Source: Aldehydirespirator sp965220485
GTDB taxonomy: Bacteria > Actinomycetota > Acidimicrobiia > Acidimicrobiales > Aldehydirespiratoraceae
Assembly (NCBI GenBank): GCA_965220485.1
Contig: OZ244832.1
Location: 4,464,001 to 4,528,000 of the forward strand
Direction: 5' to 3'
DNA length: 64,000 nucleotides
Under the pieces are notes generated by a model, which saw only the letters and a list, made by a program, of their open reading frames with translations, was not told the DNA's origin and searched no databases. Each line of letters starts with the position of its first letter. Positions within the stretch are counted from its first letter, which is position 1. The position numbers and the translations under genes were made by a program. This document shows, one piece after another, positions 36,094 through 44,670 of this stretch.

Positions 36094-37893
36094 TCAGCCC
36101 TCGGCGGCAGCTACGAACGGGACCTGGAAGGTGCCGCCGATCACTTCCTGCTGACGGGTCTCGAAGAGATTCATCGCCTCGGCGGAGATGGAGGCTGCGC
36201 TGTAGTCGGGGTTGATCTGGACCTCGAAGCCACCGTCGCTCATCAGCACGTCGTAGGTGAGCTGGAAGTTGCCGGCCTTGATGTCCTCCACCATCCGGCG
36301 GTAGGTCTCGCCAATCTGCCAGGCCATGGACGCCACCACGTTGTCGGGGGCCAGGGCCGACTCGTCGTACACGTAGCCGAAGGCCGACAGCCCCTGCTCG
36401 CGGGCCTCCTGGATCATGCCGAATGATCCGGCGTTGCCGCAGGCCACGAACACGTCCGCGCCCTGCTCGGCCTGGGCCGCGGTGGCCTCCTTGGCCAGCG
36501 CGGCGTCCACCCAGGAGCCCAGGAACGCGTCGAGGCGCGTGGCGTCGGGTCGCACCTCTTGCACGCCGAGCAGGAACGCCTCGACGGTGGCACGGCACAC
36601 GGGAATGTCGTAGCCCGCGTTTGCGCCGATCACGCCCGACTCCGTGATGCCGCCGGCGAGGATGCCCGAGAGGTACGCGGGCTCGTGCATCGGCATGAAG
36701 TAGTCGGTGATGTTGGGGCCCTCCACGCCGCAGAAGCCGCCGCAGGATCCCTGCCAGGCGAACTTGACGTCGGGATAGTCCGGCGCCATCTCATGGATGG
36801 GCGCTCCATAGTCGAAGGAGTGGCCGATCACGAGCTGCACGCCCTCCTCGGCGAATCCGCTCATCACCCGCGTCGCGCCCTGGGCGTCGAAGGGGGCGTC
36901 GTCCACGAACTGCACGTCGATCAGGCCCTCGGACTCGAGCAGCTTGACGCCCTCGTAGGCGGCCTGGCACCAGGACAGGTCATTGAGGGCGCAGGGCAGC
37001 AGGATGGCCACGCTCACCTTCTCGTCCGCCATAGCTTCGGGTTTCTCGGCTTCGGGTTCCTCGGCGGCGGGTTCCTCGGCGGCGGGCTCGGGTTCCTCGG
37101 CCGCGGGGGCCGTCGTGGGCGCGGGCTCGGGCGCAGCCTCCTCGGTGGCGTCGCGGTTCAGCCCCATCATCCGGGTGTGGAACCCGAACGGGGTCCGCCT
37201 CAGGACGTAGGCCACCACGGGGATCAGCCCGAGTCCGATCAGCAATCCGATGTGGACCCGCAGGCCCGGCACGTCGGGCAGCCGGGCCGCGTCGGGAAGC
37301 GTCTCGGACACCGGCTGGAAGCCGACTGGGTCTCGCAGCGGCTTGCGGATCGTGTACTCGAGGGTCCGCAGAGCCACGTAATTCAACAGCAGCGAGGAGA
37401 TGACCTCGTTCACGCTCCAGCGGGCCCGCAGGAAGCCGACCACCCAGCCCCAAGCACCCCCGGCTGCGGCCCCGACTATGCAAGCGGCCGGGATCATGAC
37501 CGCCTGGGCGCTGATCGGGGCATAGATGGCGAAGGCGCCGCCGGCCAAGGCCCCCATCAGGAGTTGGCCTTCGGCTCCGATGTTCCACACCCGAGCCCGG
37601 AACGCCACGGCCAGGCCGAGCCCGATCAACAACAGGGGAGCGGTCTCCACCAGCACGAGGCTGAAGCTGAAGCGCGAGCCGAAGGTGCCGCTGAACATGT
37701 CGGCGAAGGCCTGGAAGGGGTTGGCACCGGCAAGGGCCAGCAGCACCCCGCCCAGCACGAACGCGGTGGCGACCGCAGCTGCCGACAGCCCCAGGGAGCT
37801 GAGTCGGGAACTCCAGCCGGCGACGGTGCTGGCCGCGGTGCGCTCGCGGTCCGGCTGGTCCAAGGAATCCACGGGGTTGACTTGAGCGGTCAC
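36094..37893 (-). CDS. Fusion: truncated ABC permease (BMP/nucleoside type) with BMP-family binding protein
   Basis: 599 aa. Residues 1 to about 247 are the N-terminal part of a BmpC/YufP-like permease (VWNIGAEGQLLMGALAGGA, VNEVISSLLLNYVA, RRTPFGFHTRMMGLNRD) that breaks off before its last membrane segments. From about 248 an acidic Ala/Glu/Pro linker of about 45 residues leads into a complete BMP (PnrA-like) substrate-binding domain (VAILLPCALNDLSWCQAAYEG to GGTFQVPFV) without its own signal peptide or lipobox. The linker looks like the region that normally follows a lipoprotein Cys. An in-frame deletion joining two genes best explains this. GTG start overlaps the ATPase stop by four bases. 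Confidence 0.8.
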   Translation of the reverse strand: MTAQVNPVDSLDQPDRERTAASTVAGWSSRLSSLGLSAAAVATAFVLGGVLLALAGANPFQAFADMFSGTFGSRFSFSLVLVETAPLLLIGLGLAVAFRARVWNIGAEGQLLMGALAGGAFAIYAPISAQAVMIPAACIVGAAAGGAWGWVVGFLRARWSVNEVISSLLLNYVALRTLEYTIRKPLRDPVGFQPVSETLPDAARLPDVPGLRVHIGLLIGLGLIPVVAYVLRRTPFGFHTRMMGLNRDATEEAAPEPAPTTAPAAEEPEPAAEEPAAEEPEAEKPEAMADEKVSVAILLPCALNDLSWCQAAYEGVKLLESEGLIDVQFVDDAPFDAQGATRVMSGFAEEGVQLVIGHSFDYGAPIHEMAPDYPDVKFAWQGSCGGFCGVEGPNITDYFMPMHEPAYLSGILAGGITESGVIGANAGYDIPVCRATVEAFLLGVQEVRPDATRLDAFLGSWVDAALAKEATAAQAEQGADVFVACGNAGSFGMIQEAREQGLSAFGYVYDESALAPDNVVASMAWQIGETYRRMVEDIKAGNFQLTYDVLMSDGGFEVQINPDYSAASISAEAMNLFETRQQEVIGGTFQVPFVAAAEG

Positions 37894-39512
37894 CGCGCCG
37901 CAGCCCTCTCGGCTCGGCTGCCCGCTCCGCCCATCGCCATGCCGATCGTCTCCCTATCCAGCGGGGTCTCAACGAGTCGGCCTCGGTAGATCACGAAACA
38001 CCGGTCGGAGAGGGCGGTCACTTCGTTGAGGTCCGTGGTGATCAATAGCACCGCGACCCCCGCATCGCGTTGGTTCCTGATCTGGTTCCACACGAATTCG
38101 ATGGCTCCTACGTCGAGCCCTCTGGTGGGCTGAGCGGCGATCAGGAGCTGCAGGTCGGTGCCGAGGGCGCGGGCCAGCACGACCTTCTGCGCGTTCCCTC
38201 CCGACAGAGTGGAGGCCGCGGTCGACGGGCTTCGCACCGCGATGGAGAACCGCTCCACCAGGTCGGCGCCCCGAGCGGCCACCGCCCTGGGGTCGATCCA
38301 GAGCCGGCGGCCGTACGGGGCCCTGTCGATGCGGTCGTAAACGAGGTTCTCGGCCACCGACAGCCCGCGGATCAGACCGCGGCGGTAGCGATCGGACGGG
38401 ATGATGCCCACTCCGGCGTCCAGCAGTTGCCGGGGGGTTGCATCGGTGACGTCGGCTTGGCCGAGGCGTATCCGTCCCGAGGCTGGCTGGCTCAGCCCGC
38501 ACAGGACCGCCTCCAGTTCGGCCTGGCCGTTGCCCTCGACACCCGCGATGGTCACGATTTCGGAGGCTCGCACCTCCAGGCTCACGTCGAAGAAGTCCCT
38601 GGAGTGCTCTCCGCTGGTTCCGGGCACCGATGTCGATGACAGATCCTCGAGCGTCAGCACGGCCGGACCCGCCGAGGCTGAGGCGGCCCTCGCGTCGGCT
38701 TCCTCGACCTCTCCGACCTCGCTCAGCATCGTCACTTCCCGGCCCACCATCAGCCGGGCCAGCTCCAGCGGGCTGGTCACCTCCGCGGGCAGCGTGGCCA
38801 CGTTGGCGCCGGCCCGCAGAACGGTTATCCGATCGGCCGCGGTCATCACCTCATCGAGGTGGTGCGTGATCATGACGATGGCGGTGCCAGCTGCGGCCAT
38901 GGCTTGCAACTGCTCGATCAGATGGTCTATCTCCACGGGTGAGAGGGTGGCTGTCGGCTCGTCGAGGATCAGGATCCTCGCGCCCCGATACAGGGCCCGG
39001 AGAATCTCCACCCGCTGCTGCTCTCCCACCGAGAGGTCCCCGACCAGCGACGCGGCCGAGACCGGCAGCCCGTAGCGCTCGCCCAGGTCCTCGATGGCGG
39101 AGGCCACCTCGACCAGGTCGGGGAGCCTGATCCGGCGGCCCTCGCTGGCGCCCAAGATCACGTTCTCGGCCACTGACAGCCGCGGCACGAGCTGGAAGTG
39201 TTGATGGACCATGCCGATGCCGGCCTCGATGGCGTCGTGCGCGGACCGGAGGCGCACCCGCTCGCCGTCGATCTCGATGGTCCCCTCGTCGGGGCGCTCC
39301 AGTCCGTAGAGCAGGTTCATCAGCGTCGTCTTGCCCGCGCCGTTCTCGCCCAGCAGCGCATGGATCTCGCCGGAGTAGAGGTCGAAGTCGGCGCCGGAGA
39401 CGGCGGTGACTGATCCGAACCTCTTGGTGATGCCGCGCATCGCGACCACCGGGCCCGATGCGGACCGGTCCGTGCCGCGGCCGTCCCCCGGCGGGTCCCG
39501 GTCCGTGACCAT
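37890..39512 (-). CDS. ABC transporter ATP-binding protein, two-domain (RbsA/YufO type)
   Basis: 540 aa with two ATPase domains. The first has Walker A GENGAGKTT, signature LSVGEQQRVEIL and Walker B ILILDEPTATL. The second is degenerate, with VEGNGQAELE in place of Walker A but a good signature TLSGGNAQKVVLAR, as is usual for sugar and nucleoside importers. ATG at 39512 (a GTG one codon earlier is possible) overlaps the stop of the oxygenase gene. Its partners are the permease::binding-protein fusion; the expected second permease is missing. Confidence 0.88.
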   Translation of the reverse strand: MVTDRDPPGDGRGTDRSASGPVVAMRGITKRFGSVTAVSGADFDLYSGEIHALLGENGAGKTTLMNLLYGLERPDEGTIEIDGERVRLRSAHDAIEAGIGMVHQHFQLVPRLSVAENVILGASEGRRIRLPDLVEVASAIEDLGERYGLPVSAASLVGDLSVGEQQRVEILRALYRGARILILDEPTATLSPVEIDHLIEQLQAMAAAGTAIVMITHHLDEVMTAADRITVLRAGANVATLPAEVTSPLELARLMVGREVTMLSEVGEVEEADARAASASAGPAVLTLEDLSSTSVPGTSGEHSRDFFDVSLEVRASEIVTIAGVEGNGQAELEAVLCGLSQPASGRIRLGQADVTDATPRQLLDAGVGIIPSDRYRRGLIRGLSVAENLVYDRIDRAPYGRRLWIDPRAVAARGADLVERFSIAVRSPSTAASTLSGGNAQKVVLARALGTDLQLLIAAQPTRGLDVGAIEFVWNQIRNQRDAGVAVLLITTDLNEVTALSDRCFVIYRGRLVETPLDRETIGMAMGGAGSRAERAAAR

Positions 39513-40420
39513 CACGTCTCAGCCGGGATGACGCAGTAGGTCAGCCCCATATCGGACAGCCAGCGACGGTAGGTGATCGAGGTCTTGTCCGAGCGCACGG
39601 GCGTCTCGATCCGCGATCCCAGCGGCAGGCGCTTTGGCCTCTGGTTCTCGAGTATGGGCTTGTCCTGGCCGAAGATCAGCAGCTGGAAGCGCTTGAGCAG
39701 CCGGTCGTCGTTCTCGTCGTCGAGCATCGACAACAGCATGTGGGCTCGCGTGGTCTCCTCGTCCACGGGCTGGCAGAAGATGGTGATGGCATCCATGCGG
39801 GACTCGTCGACGGGGCTCGACTTGAAGAGGATGGCGCAGTAGGGGTGGGGCACCCGGTACACGTACCCCATGAGCATCCCGCCGTCGGCGTTGAGCGCCC
39901 CCAGCGGCTGGAAGAACTCGCAGCGGGTGGCGACTATCTCCCGCCCGTCGTCGACCACGTCGACGTCATACTCCTTGACCTCGGTGAGGGGCTCGATGCC
40001 CAGGTAGCCGGAGTGGACGTAGGGGAAGTGGCCCATGTCGAGAAAGTTCTCCACTGCCCTCGGAGCCGATGTGTGCACGCCGATGCTGCCGGCCCACACG
40101 TTGTGACGGTCGGGCTCGCCGAACTCCGGGAGGTCGAAGAGCTCACGCGCGGGAGAACCCAGGCTCGTCCAGATGTAGCCGAAGCGGTTGATCGACGGCA
40201 GCCGCTCACCTATGGCCGCGGGGGCGAATCGAGAGCCCGCGGGCAACTCCGGGATCGATCTCCAGGCATGGATGTCGCCGTCGGCGCTGACTCCGTACGA
40301 GACGGGCTCTTCGAGCAGCTGTGTCTCATTCACGATCCCGGGAGCCAGCTCGACGACGGCGCCGACGGGGTGCCACAGGTTCAGGGCGACCGGATCGGTG
40401 CACTTGGAGCCGGCGGTCAC
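39512..40420 (-). CDS. Rieske-type oxygenase alpha subunit lacking the Rieske iron-sulfur motif
   Basis: 302 aa. The N-terminus (LNLWHPVGAVVELAPG) and the catalytic domain (RAVENFLDMGHFPYVHSG with two His of the mononuclear iron site) match ring-hydroxylating oxygenases. Between GDIHAWRS (about residue 50) and IPELPAGSRF, where CxH and CxxH should bind the 2Fe-2S cluster, about 35 residues are absent, and no other frame supplies them. Without the cluster it cannot accept electrons in the normal way. GTG 40420 overlaps the cyclase stop by four bases. Confidence 0.75.
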   Translation of the reverse strand: MTAGSKCTDPVALNLWHPVGAVVELAPGIVNETQLLEEPVSYGVSADGDIHAWRSIPELPAGSRFAPAAIGERLPSINRFGYIWTSLGSPARELFDLPEFGEPDRHNVWAGSIGVHTSAPRAVENFLDMGHFPYVHSGYLGIEPLTEVKEYDVDVVDDGREIVATRCEFFQPLGALNADGGMLMGYVYRVPHPYCAILFKSSPVDESRMDAITIFCQPVDEETTRAHMLLSMLDDENDDRLLKRFQLLIFGQDKPILENQRPKRLPLGSRIETPVRSDKTSITYRRWLSDMGLTYCVIPAET

Positions 40421-41379
40421 AGGACGGCCACGGGATTGACGGGCGAGCCGCAGCCTCCGACGAAGGGCTCCGGGTTGGACTGGAGCAGGAACTCGTAGCG
40501 GCCCGCCTCGGCGCAGGCCCCGGCCAAGGCCTCCAAGTCCCAGTTCTGGCCCTGGGTCATGCCCATGTCCACCACGTGCAGGCAGTGCACGCCCAGCGCA
40601 TCGTCCCAACTCGGGCCGGGGAAGACCTCGAAGATGTAGGTGTCGTCGGCGACCGCGGCCACATCGTTGCGCCAGAACCAGCGCACCGCGTCGAAGCCCG
40701 GGCCCGGGCTGGTGCCGTCGGCGTCGGGCCCGGTCACATAGGCCATCGCCCCCATCTCGCGGAACACCTGCATCCGACCGGTGCGCAGCAGCACAATGTC
40801 TCCAGGGCGAATGCGCACCCTCCCGAATTCGGCGGCCTCGTCGAGGTCGTCGCTTGTGACCTCGTGGTCGCTCGGCAGACGACCCAGACCCTTGGCCGCG
40901 CACACGTCGAGCAGCACTCCCCGGCCGGTGAGGTGGCGGACGTTCTCGATCCCTAGCACCGTGGCGCCCCCCATGGGGTTGATCGACGAGATCGGCACAC
41001 CGTTGTAGAGGGTGTTGTCGTAGCTCACGTGGGACAGGCCGTCCCAGTGGGTGGCGGCCTGCAGAGGCATGGTCACGATGTCGTCGGAGAAGTGGGGGAC
41101 CAGGCCCTCCCCGTCGGCGTCGCCGAGGTCGGGGCTGTGGATCTTCACCATGGCGTGCAGCGGGTTGATTCGCCCGTGCATCTGGCCGATCTGCACCCCG
41201 TCGGAATAGTTCAGGCTGAGGGCGCACGACACCCGCCGGCCGGTGCGGACCAGCGACGCCGCGTGGGCCACGATGTCGTCGGTGATCAGGTTGAGCGTGC
41301 CGAGGCGGTCGTCGTCGCCCCAGCGCCCCCAGTTTCGGACCTCGTCGCGCACCGTGAAGAACTTGTCAGTGAAGCTCAT
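40417..41379 (-). CDS. Cyclase-family metal-dependent hydrolase (kynurenine formamidase-like)
   Basis: 320 aa. The metal-binding loop THWDGLSHVSYD corresponds to the HxGTHxDxPxH motif of the cyclase family. VLLDVCAAKGLGRLP and IRPGDIVLLRTGR are further family marks. Members hydrolyse amide or lactone bonds, for example formylkynurenine or isatin. ATG 41379 follows GGGGGAA. It is first in a four-gene minus-strand operon with the oxygenase and the BMP-type transporter, which suggests uptake and degradation of one compound. Confidence 0.85.
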   Translation of the reverse strand: MSFTDKFFTVRDEVRNWGRWGDDDRLGTLNLITDDIVAHAASLVRTGRRVSCALSLNYSDGVQIGQMHGRINPLHAMVKIHSPDLGDADGEGLVPHFSDDIVTMPLQAATHWDGLSHVSYDNTLYNGVPISSINPMGGATVLGIENVRHLTGRGVLLDVCAAKGLGRLPSDHEVTSDDLDEAAEFGRVRIRPGDIVLLRTGRMQVFREMGAMAYVTGPDADGTSPGPGFDAVRWFWRNDVAAVADDTYIFEVFPGPSWDDALGVHCLHVVDMGMTQGQNWDLEALAGACAEAGRYEFLLQSNPEPFVGGCGSPVNPVAVL

Positions 41380-41481
41380 GGATTCCCCCGGCGCCCTGAG
41401 CGGGTCGAGTGTCGGTTCGAGCGGGGAGCAGGACTGTTGTCGTCGGTGCGTGCGGCACGGTCGGGATACTAGCTTTGGACC

Positions 41482-41559
41482 ATGTTCGGCCTGACGTCGG
41501 TGCTCGAAGGCTCATCGTTGCGGCGCGCGTGCGTTGTCGGCCCGGGAGCGCCAACATGA
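41482..41559 (+). CDS. Possible 25-codon leader ORF before nfeD-like gene
   Basis: TAGCTT (41470-41475) lies 6 bp before an ATG at 41482. The frame MFGLTSVLEGSSLRRACVVG and on runs 25 codons and its TGA overlaps the ATG of the downstream membrane gene (ATGA at 41556-41559). A leaderless leader peptide that hands ribosomes to the next gene is a reasonable reading, but chance cannot be excluded. Confidence 0.3.
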   Translation: MFGLTSVLEGSSLRRACVVGPGAPT

Positions 41560-42095
41560 CCTGGCTGTACGCCTTCATGCTGGCGGCAGGGGCGCCGCTG
41601 CTGTTGTGGTTCGTGTTCAGCGGCGGCGACGCCGAGGTGGAAGCCGGCGCGGAGATGGACGGGCTGTCGGAGGTGTTCTCGGTCATCTCGCTGAGCAGCC
41701 TGGCTTTCGTGGCGACGTTCTTCGGTGCCACCGGATTGGTTTCGGAGTGGCTCGGAACCGGCGCGGTGTTCACGCTGCTGCTGGCCGTCGTGGTCGGCGT
41801 GTTGGCCGGCGCGCTCAACAGCGCCGCGTTCGCCTACCTCCGCCGCAGCGAGGCCTCCAGCGAGGTGAGCGACCGCGAGATCGAGGGCAGCATCGCCCGG
41901 GTCTCTCTGCCCATGTCGAACGAGCGGCGCGGCCGGATCGTGCTCACCGTGGCCGGGGCCCGCACCCAGATGACGGCCGCGCCCATCGATCCCCTCGCCG
42001 GCGATCAGAACATCGAGGCCGGTGCCCGGGTCATCATCGTGCGCATCGAGGGCGGCGTCGCCCTTGTCACCCGCCTGGACCCCGAGCTGGAATAG
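41556..42095 (+). CDS. NfeD/YuaF-like membrane protein
   Basis: 179 aa. Three membrane segments (LYAFMLAAGAPLLLWFVF, FSVISLSSLAFVATFFGA, AVFTLLLAVVVGVLAGAL) are followed by a soluble domain of about 75 residues that fits the OB-fold of NfeD-type proteins (GSIARVSLPMSNERRGRIVL). These proteins act with flotillins in membrane microdomains. The flotillin gene follows after 323 bp. The ATG overlaps the stop of a 25-codon leader ORF. Confidence 0.75.
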   Translation: MTWLYAFMLAAGAPLLLWFVFSGGDAEVEAGAEMDGLSEVFSVISLSSLAFVATFFGATGLVSEWLGTGAVFTLLLAVVVGVLAGALNSAAFAYLRRSEASSEVSDREIEGSIARVSLPMSNERRGRIVLTVAGARTQMTAAPIDPLAGDQNIEAGARVIIVRIEGGVALVTRLDPELE

Positions 42096-42418
42096 GCGGC
42101 TGTCGGGCGTATGCGAGCTTGACTCCTAGGCCGCGGAGGAGGCGAGTCTCCCCTTCCATCGTGTAGGTCATCGCATCGCTGTGACCTACCGGTGGTGCCG
42201 GGTCGCCCAGGCCACCGGGTACGTCCCCAGGAACCGGCATGAGTTGGTTCATTTCTCAGCCAACCTCCGCGGTTTTCTCAGACACAGGTCACTGTGACGC
42301 GTTGCTGGGCCCTCAAGCAATCCTCAGGTGACCCTCACTGGCTCCCAGGAGGGGCTGGTACGCTCGGCCGGGCAGTGGGCTTCTAGAGACGCGCGAGACG
42401 CGTGGGAGGGAGAGCGCA
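42096..42418. promoter_or_regulatory. Intergenic region before flotillin with palindrome
   Basis: It contains an 11-bp palindrome GTCACTGTGAC (42288-42298) that could be an operator, and TACGCT (42359-42364) as a weak -10. Ribosome site GGGAGGGAG precedes the flotillin ATG. A 61-codon minus-strand open frame at 42067-42252 lacks a ribosome site and a recognisable product. Confidence 0.35.
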
Positions 42419-43717
42419 ATGTCCTCAGCAATTCTGGCCGGTATCGCCTTAGCGGCGGCGGTGTTCTTCGTAATCCTCATCGTGAGGTCCCTGATCGTGA
42501 TCTGTCCGCCCAACCGGGTGGCGGTCATCTCGGGCCGCAAGCGAGCCCTGTCCGACGGGCGCATGGTGGGCTATCGCATCCTCAAGGGCGGCCGAACGCT
42601 GCGGATCCCGCTGATCGAGAGGGTCGCCTGGATGGACCTCAACACCATTCCACTGGACGTGTCGGTACAGAACGCCTACTCGCGCGGTGCCATCCCGCTC
42701 AACGTGCAGGGCATCGCCAACGTGAAGGTGTCGAGCGCCGAGGGCCTGCTGGAGAACGCCTGCGAGCGGTTCCTGCACGTCGGAAGTGCTCAGATCGGCC
42801 AGATCGCCAAGGAGACCCTCGAGGCCAACCTTCGGGGTGTTCTGGCCACGCTGTCGCCCGAGGAGGTGAACGAGGACCGCCTCAAGTTCAGCCAGCAGCT
42901 CATCGACGAGGCCGACGACGACATCAAGACCCTGGGCCTCGAGCTCGACGTGATGAAGATCCAGAACGTCACCGACGACGTGACCTACCTCGAGTCGGTG
43001 GGCCGGCGCCTCACCGCCGAGGTGATCCGCGACGCCCGCGTGGCCGAGGCGACCCGAAAGGCCGAGTCCGAGCAGGCCGAGGCCGAGGCCCGCCGGGCCG
43101 CGGAGATCGCCGCCATCGAGGCCGACAAGGCCATTGTCGAGGAGTCGAACGCGCTTCGCGTGCGCACCGCGGAACTCGAAGCCATCTCCAGGGCCCGCGA
43201 GGAGGAGGCGCTGGTGGCCGGCGAGACGGCCAAAGCGGTCGCGAGCCAGGAGCTGGAGAGCGAGCGGATCGAGCTGGAGAAGCGCCGGATCGAGGCCGAT
43301 GTGGTTGTCCCGGCCCGAGGTGATCTCGAGGCCCGCCAGCTTCAGGCGCAGGCCGAGGCGGCCACGATCGTCGAGGACGGCAAGGCCCAGGTCGAAGTGT
43401 TCAAGCGACTCACCGACCAGTACCAGGCGGCCGGTGCCGATGGCCACGACGTGCTCGTGCTCAACATGCTGCCGGACCTGATCGACAAGATCGTCTCCAC
43501 GGTGCAGAACGTGTCGATAGACCGGGTCGCGGTCGTGGACACCGGCGGTGGCGGGGGCGGCAACGGCGACGGCGGCTCGCGAGGGGGGATCCCGGGTCTC
43601 ATGAGCCAACTCCCGGCGTCGCTCGTCGCGATGACCGAGCAGATCGAGGCCGCCACCGGCGTGGACATCCTGGCTTCGCTGCGCAGGCGCGACAGACCGC
43701 ACGGCGACGAGGGCTGA
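42419..43717 (+). CDS. Flotillin-like SPFH/band-7 protein
   Basis: 432 aa. One N-terminal membrane segment (LAGIALAAAVFFVILIV) is followed by the SPFH domain (about 35-190, with NRVAVISGRK and IPLDVSVQNAYSRGAIP) and a long Ala/Glu-rich coiled coil (about 195-320) typical of flotillins. The C-terminus has a Gly run (about residue 380) and an amphipathic tail. Flotillins scaffold membrane microdomains and control fluidity. The NfeD-like gene upstream is the expected partner. Confidence 0.88.
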   Translation: MSSAILAGIALAAAVFFVILIVRSLIVICPPNRVAVISGRKRALSDGRMVGYRILKGGRTLRIPLIERVAWMDLNTIPLDVSVQNAYSRGAIPLNVQGIANVKVSSAEGLLENACERFLHVGSAQIGQIAKETLEANLRGVLATLSPEEVNEDRLKFSQQLIDEADDDIKTLGLELDVMKIQNVTDDVTYLESVGRRLTAEVIRDARVAEATRKAESEQAEAEARRAAEIAAIEADKAIVEESNALRVRTAELEAISRAREEEALVAGETAKAVASQELESERIELEKRRIEADVVVPARGDLEARQLQAQAEAATIVEDGKAQVEVFKRLTDQYQAAGADGHDVLVLNMLPDLIDKIVSTVQNVSIDRVAVVDTGGGGGGNGDGGSRGGIPGLMSQLPASLVAMTEQIEAATGVDILASLRRRDRPHGDEG

Positions 43718-43755
43718 CAGCGCAACCCGGTCCTACCGGCATTCGGTGACGGCGC

Positions 43756-44667
43756 GTGCGCGGGTACCTCGACGGCAAGAACATCGCCGTAACCGGCGGC
43801 GGGGGCGGCATCGGGCGCGAGGTGTCCCTGGCCTGCGCCGCTGAGGGCGCCAACGTCGTGGTGGCCGACTACGGCGTCGCCTTGGACGGATCCGACCCGT
43901 CGAGCGAGGTGGCCGAGGCGGTGGTGGAGGAGATTCGCAGCTCCGGCGGCCAGGCGGTTGCACTGGAGGGCGACGTCTCTCGTTTCGATGTGGGCACCGA
44001 GATTGTCGAAACAGCCTGCGACCAGTGGGGGAGCATCGACGGCGTGGTGTGTGCCGCGGGCGTGCTGCGCGAGCGGATGCTGTTCAACATGAGCGAGCAG
44101 GAGTGGGATCACGTCGTGGCCGTTCATCTCAAAGGCCACTTCAACGTGTATCGCGCCGCACTCGCCCGGATGCGCGAGCAACCGTCGGGCGGCTCGCTGG
44201 TGGGGTTCACCTCCGGCGCGGCCATCGCTTCCACTGCCCAGGCCAACTACTCGGCGGCCAAGGGCGGCATCATGAGCCTCACCCGCTCGGCGGCCATGAC
44301 TGCGGCCTCCGTACGGATGCGGGGCGGGCCCGCCATCAACGCCAACTGCATCGCACCGGTGGCCCGCACCCGGATGAGCGAGAACGTCCCGTTCGAGATG
44401 GAGACCGGCGATCCCGCGGCAGTGGCTCCCATGGCGGTCTACCTGATAAGCGACGCCGGCCGGGATGTCAACGCGCAGATCTACAGCGTCGTAGGGCGGC
44501 GGATCTCGGTCTGGAACCAACCCCAGGAGGTGCGCTCGATGTGGTCGGCCGGCGAGCAGTGGACGCCCGACGAGATCGCCGAGCAACTTCCCCGGACCAT
44601 AGGGCAGGAGCCCAACTGGGTGATCGCCGACCTCGAGCGGCGCATGGCCGAGATGGCCGGCAGCTAA
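43756..44667 (+). CDS. Short-chain dehydrogenase/reductase (Rv3548c-like)
   Basis: 303 aa SDR. The NAD-binding motif is VTGGGGGIGREVSLA; the catalytic Tyr-Lys is in ANYSAAKGGIMSLTRSA, with an Ser-containing FTSGAAIAS strand before it. The long insertion after VVVADYGVALDGS and the C-terminal extension resemble hydroxyacyl-CoA dehydrogenases of the peroxisomal type-4 17-beta-HSD group and Rv3548c of mycobacteria. GTG start at 43756. It lies 3 bp before a second SDR, so the two form an operon, perhaps in steroid or acyl-CoA metabolism. Confidence 0.82.
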   Translation: MRGYLDGKNIAVTGGGGGIGREVSLACAAEGANVVVADYGVALDGSDPSSEVAEAVVEEIRSSGGQAVALEGDVSRFDVGTEIVETACDQWGSIDGVVCAAGVLRERMLFNMSEQEWDHVVAVHLKGHFNVYRAALARMREQPSGGSLVGFTSGAAIASTAQANYSAAKGGIMSLTRSAAMTAASVRMRGGPAINANCIAPVARTRMSENVPFEMETGDPAAVAPMAVYLISDAGRDVNAQIYSVVGRRISVWNQPQEVRSMWSAGEQWTPDEIAEQLPRTIGQEPNWVIADLERRMAEMAGS

Positions 44668-44670
44668 GTC

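Noticed and set aside
42067..42252. 61-codon minus-strand frame between nfeD-like and flotillin genes
   Set aside because: No ribosome site, no family resemblance, and part overlaps the nfeD-like gene end.
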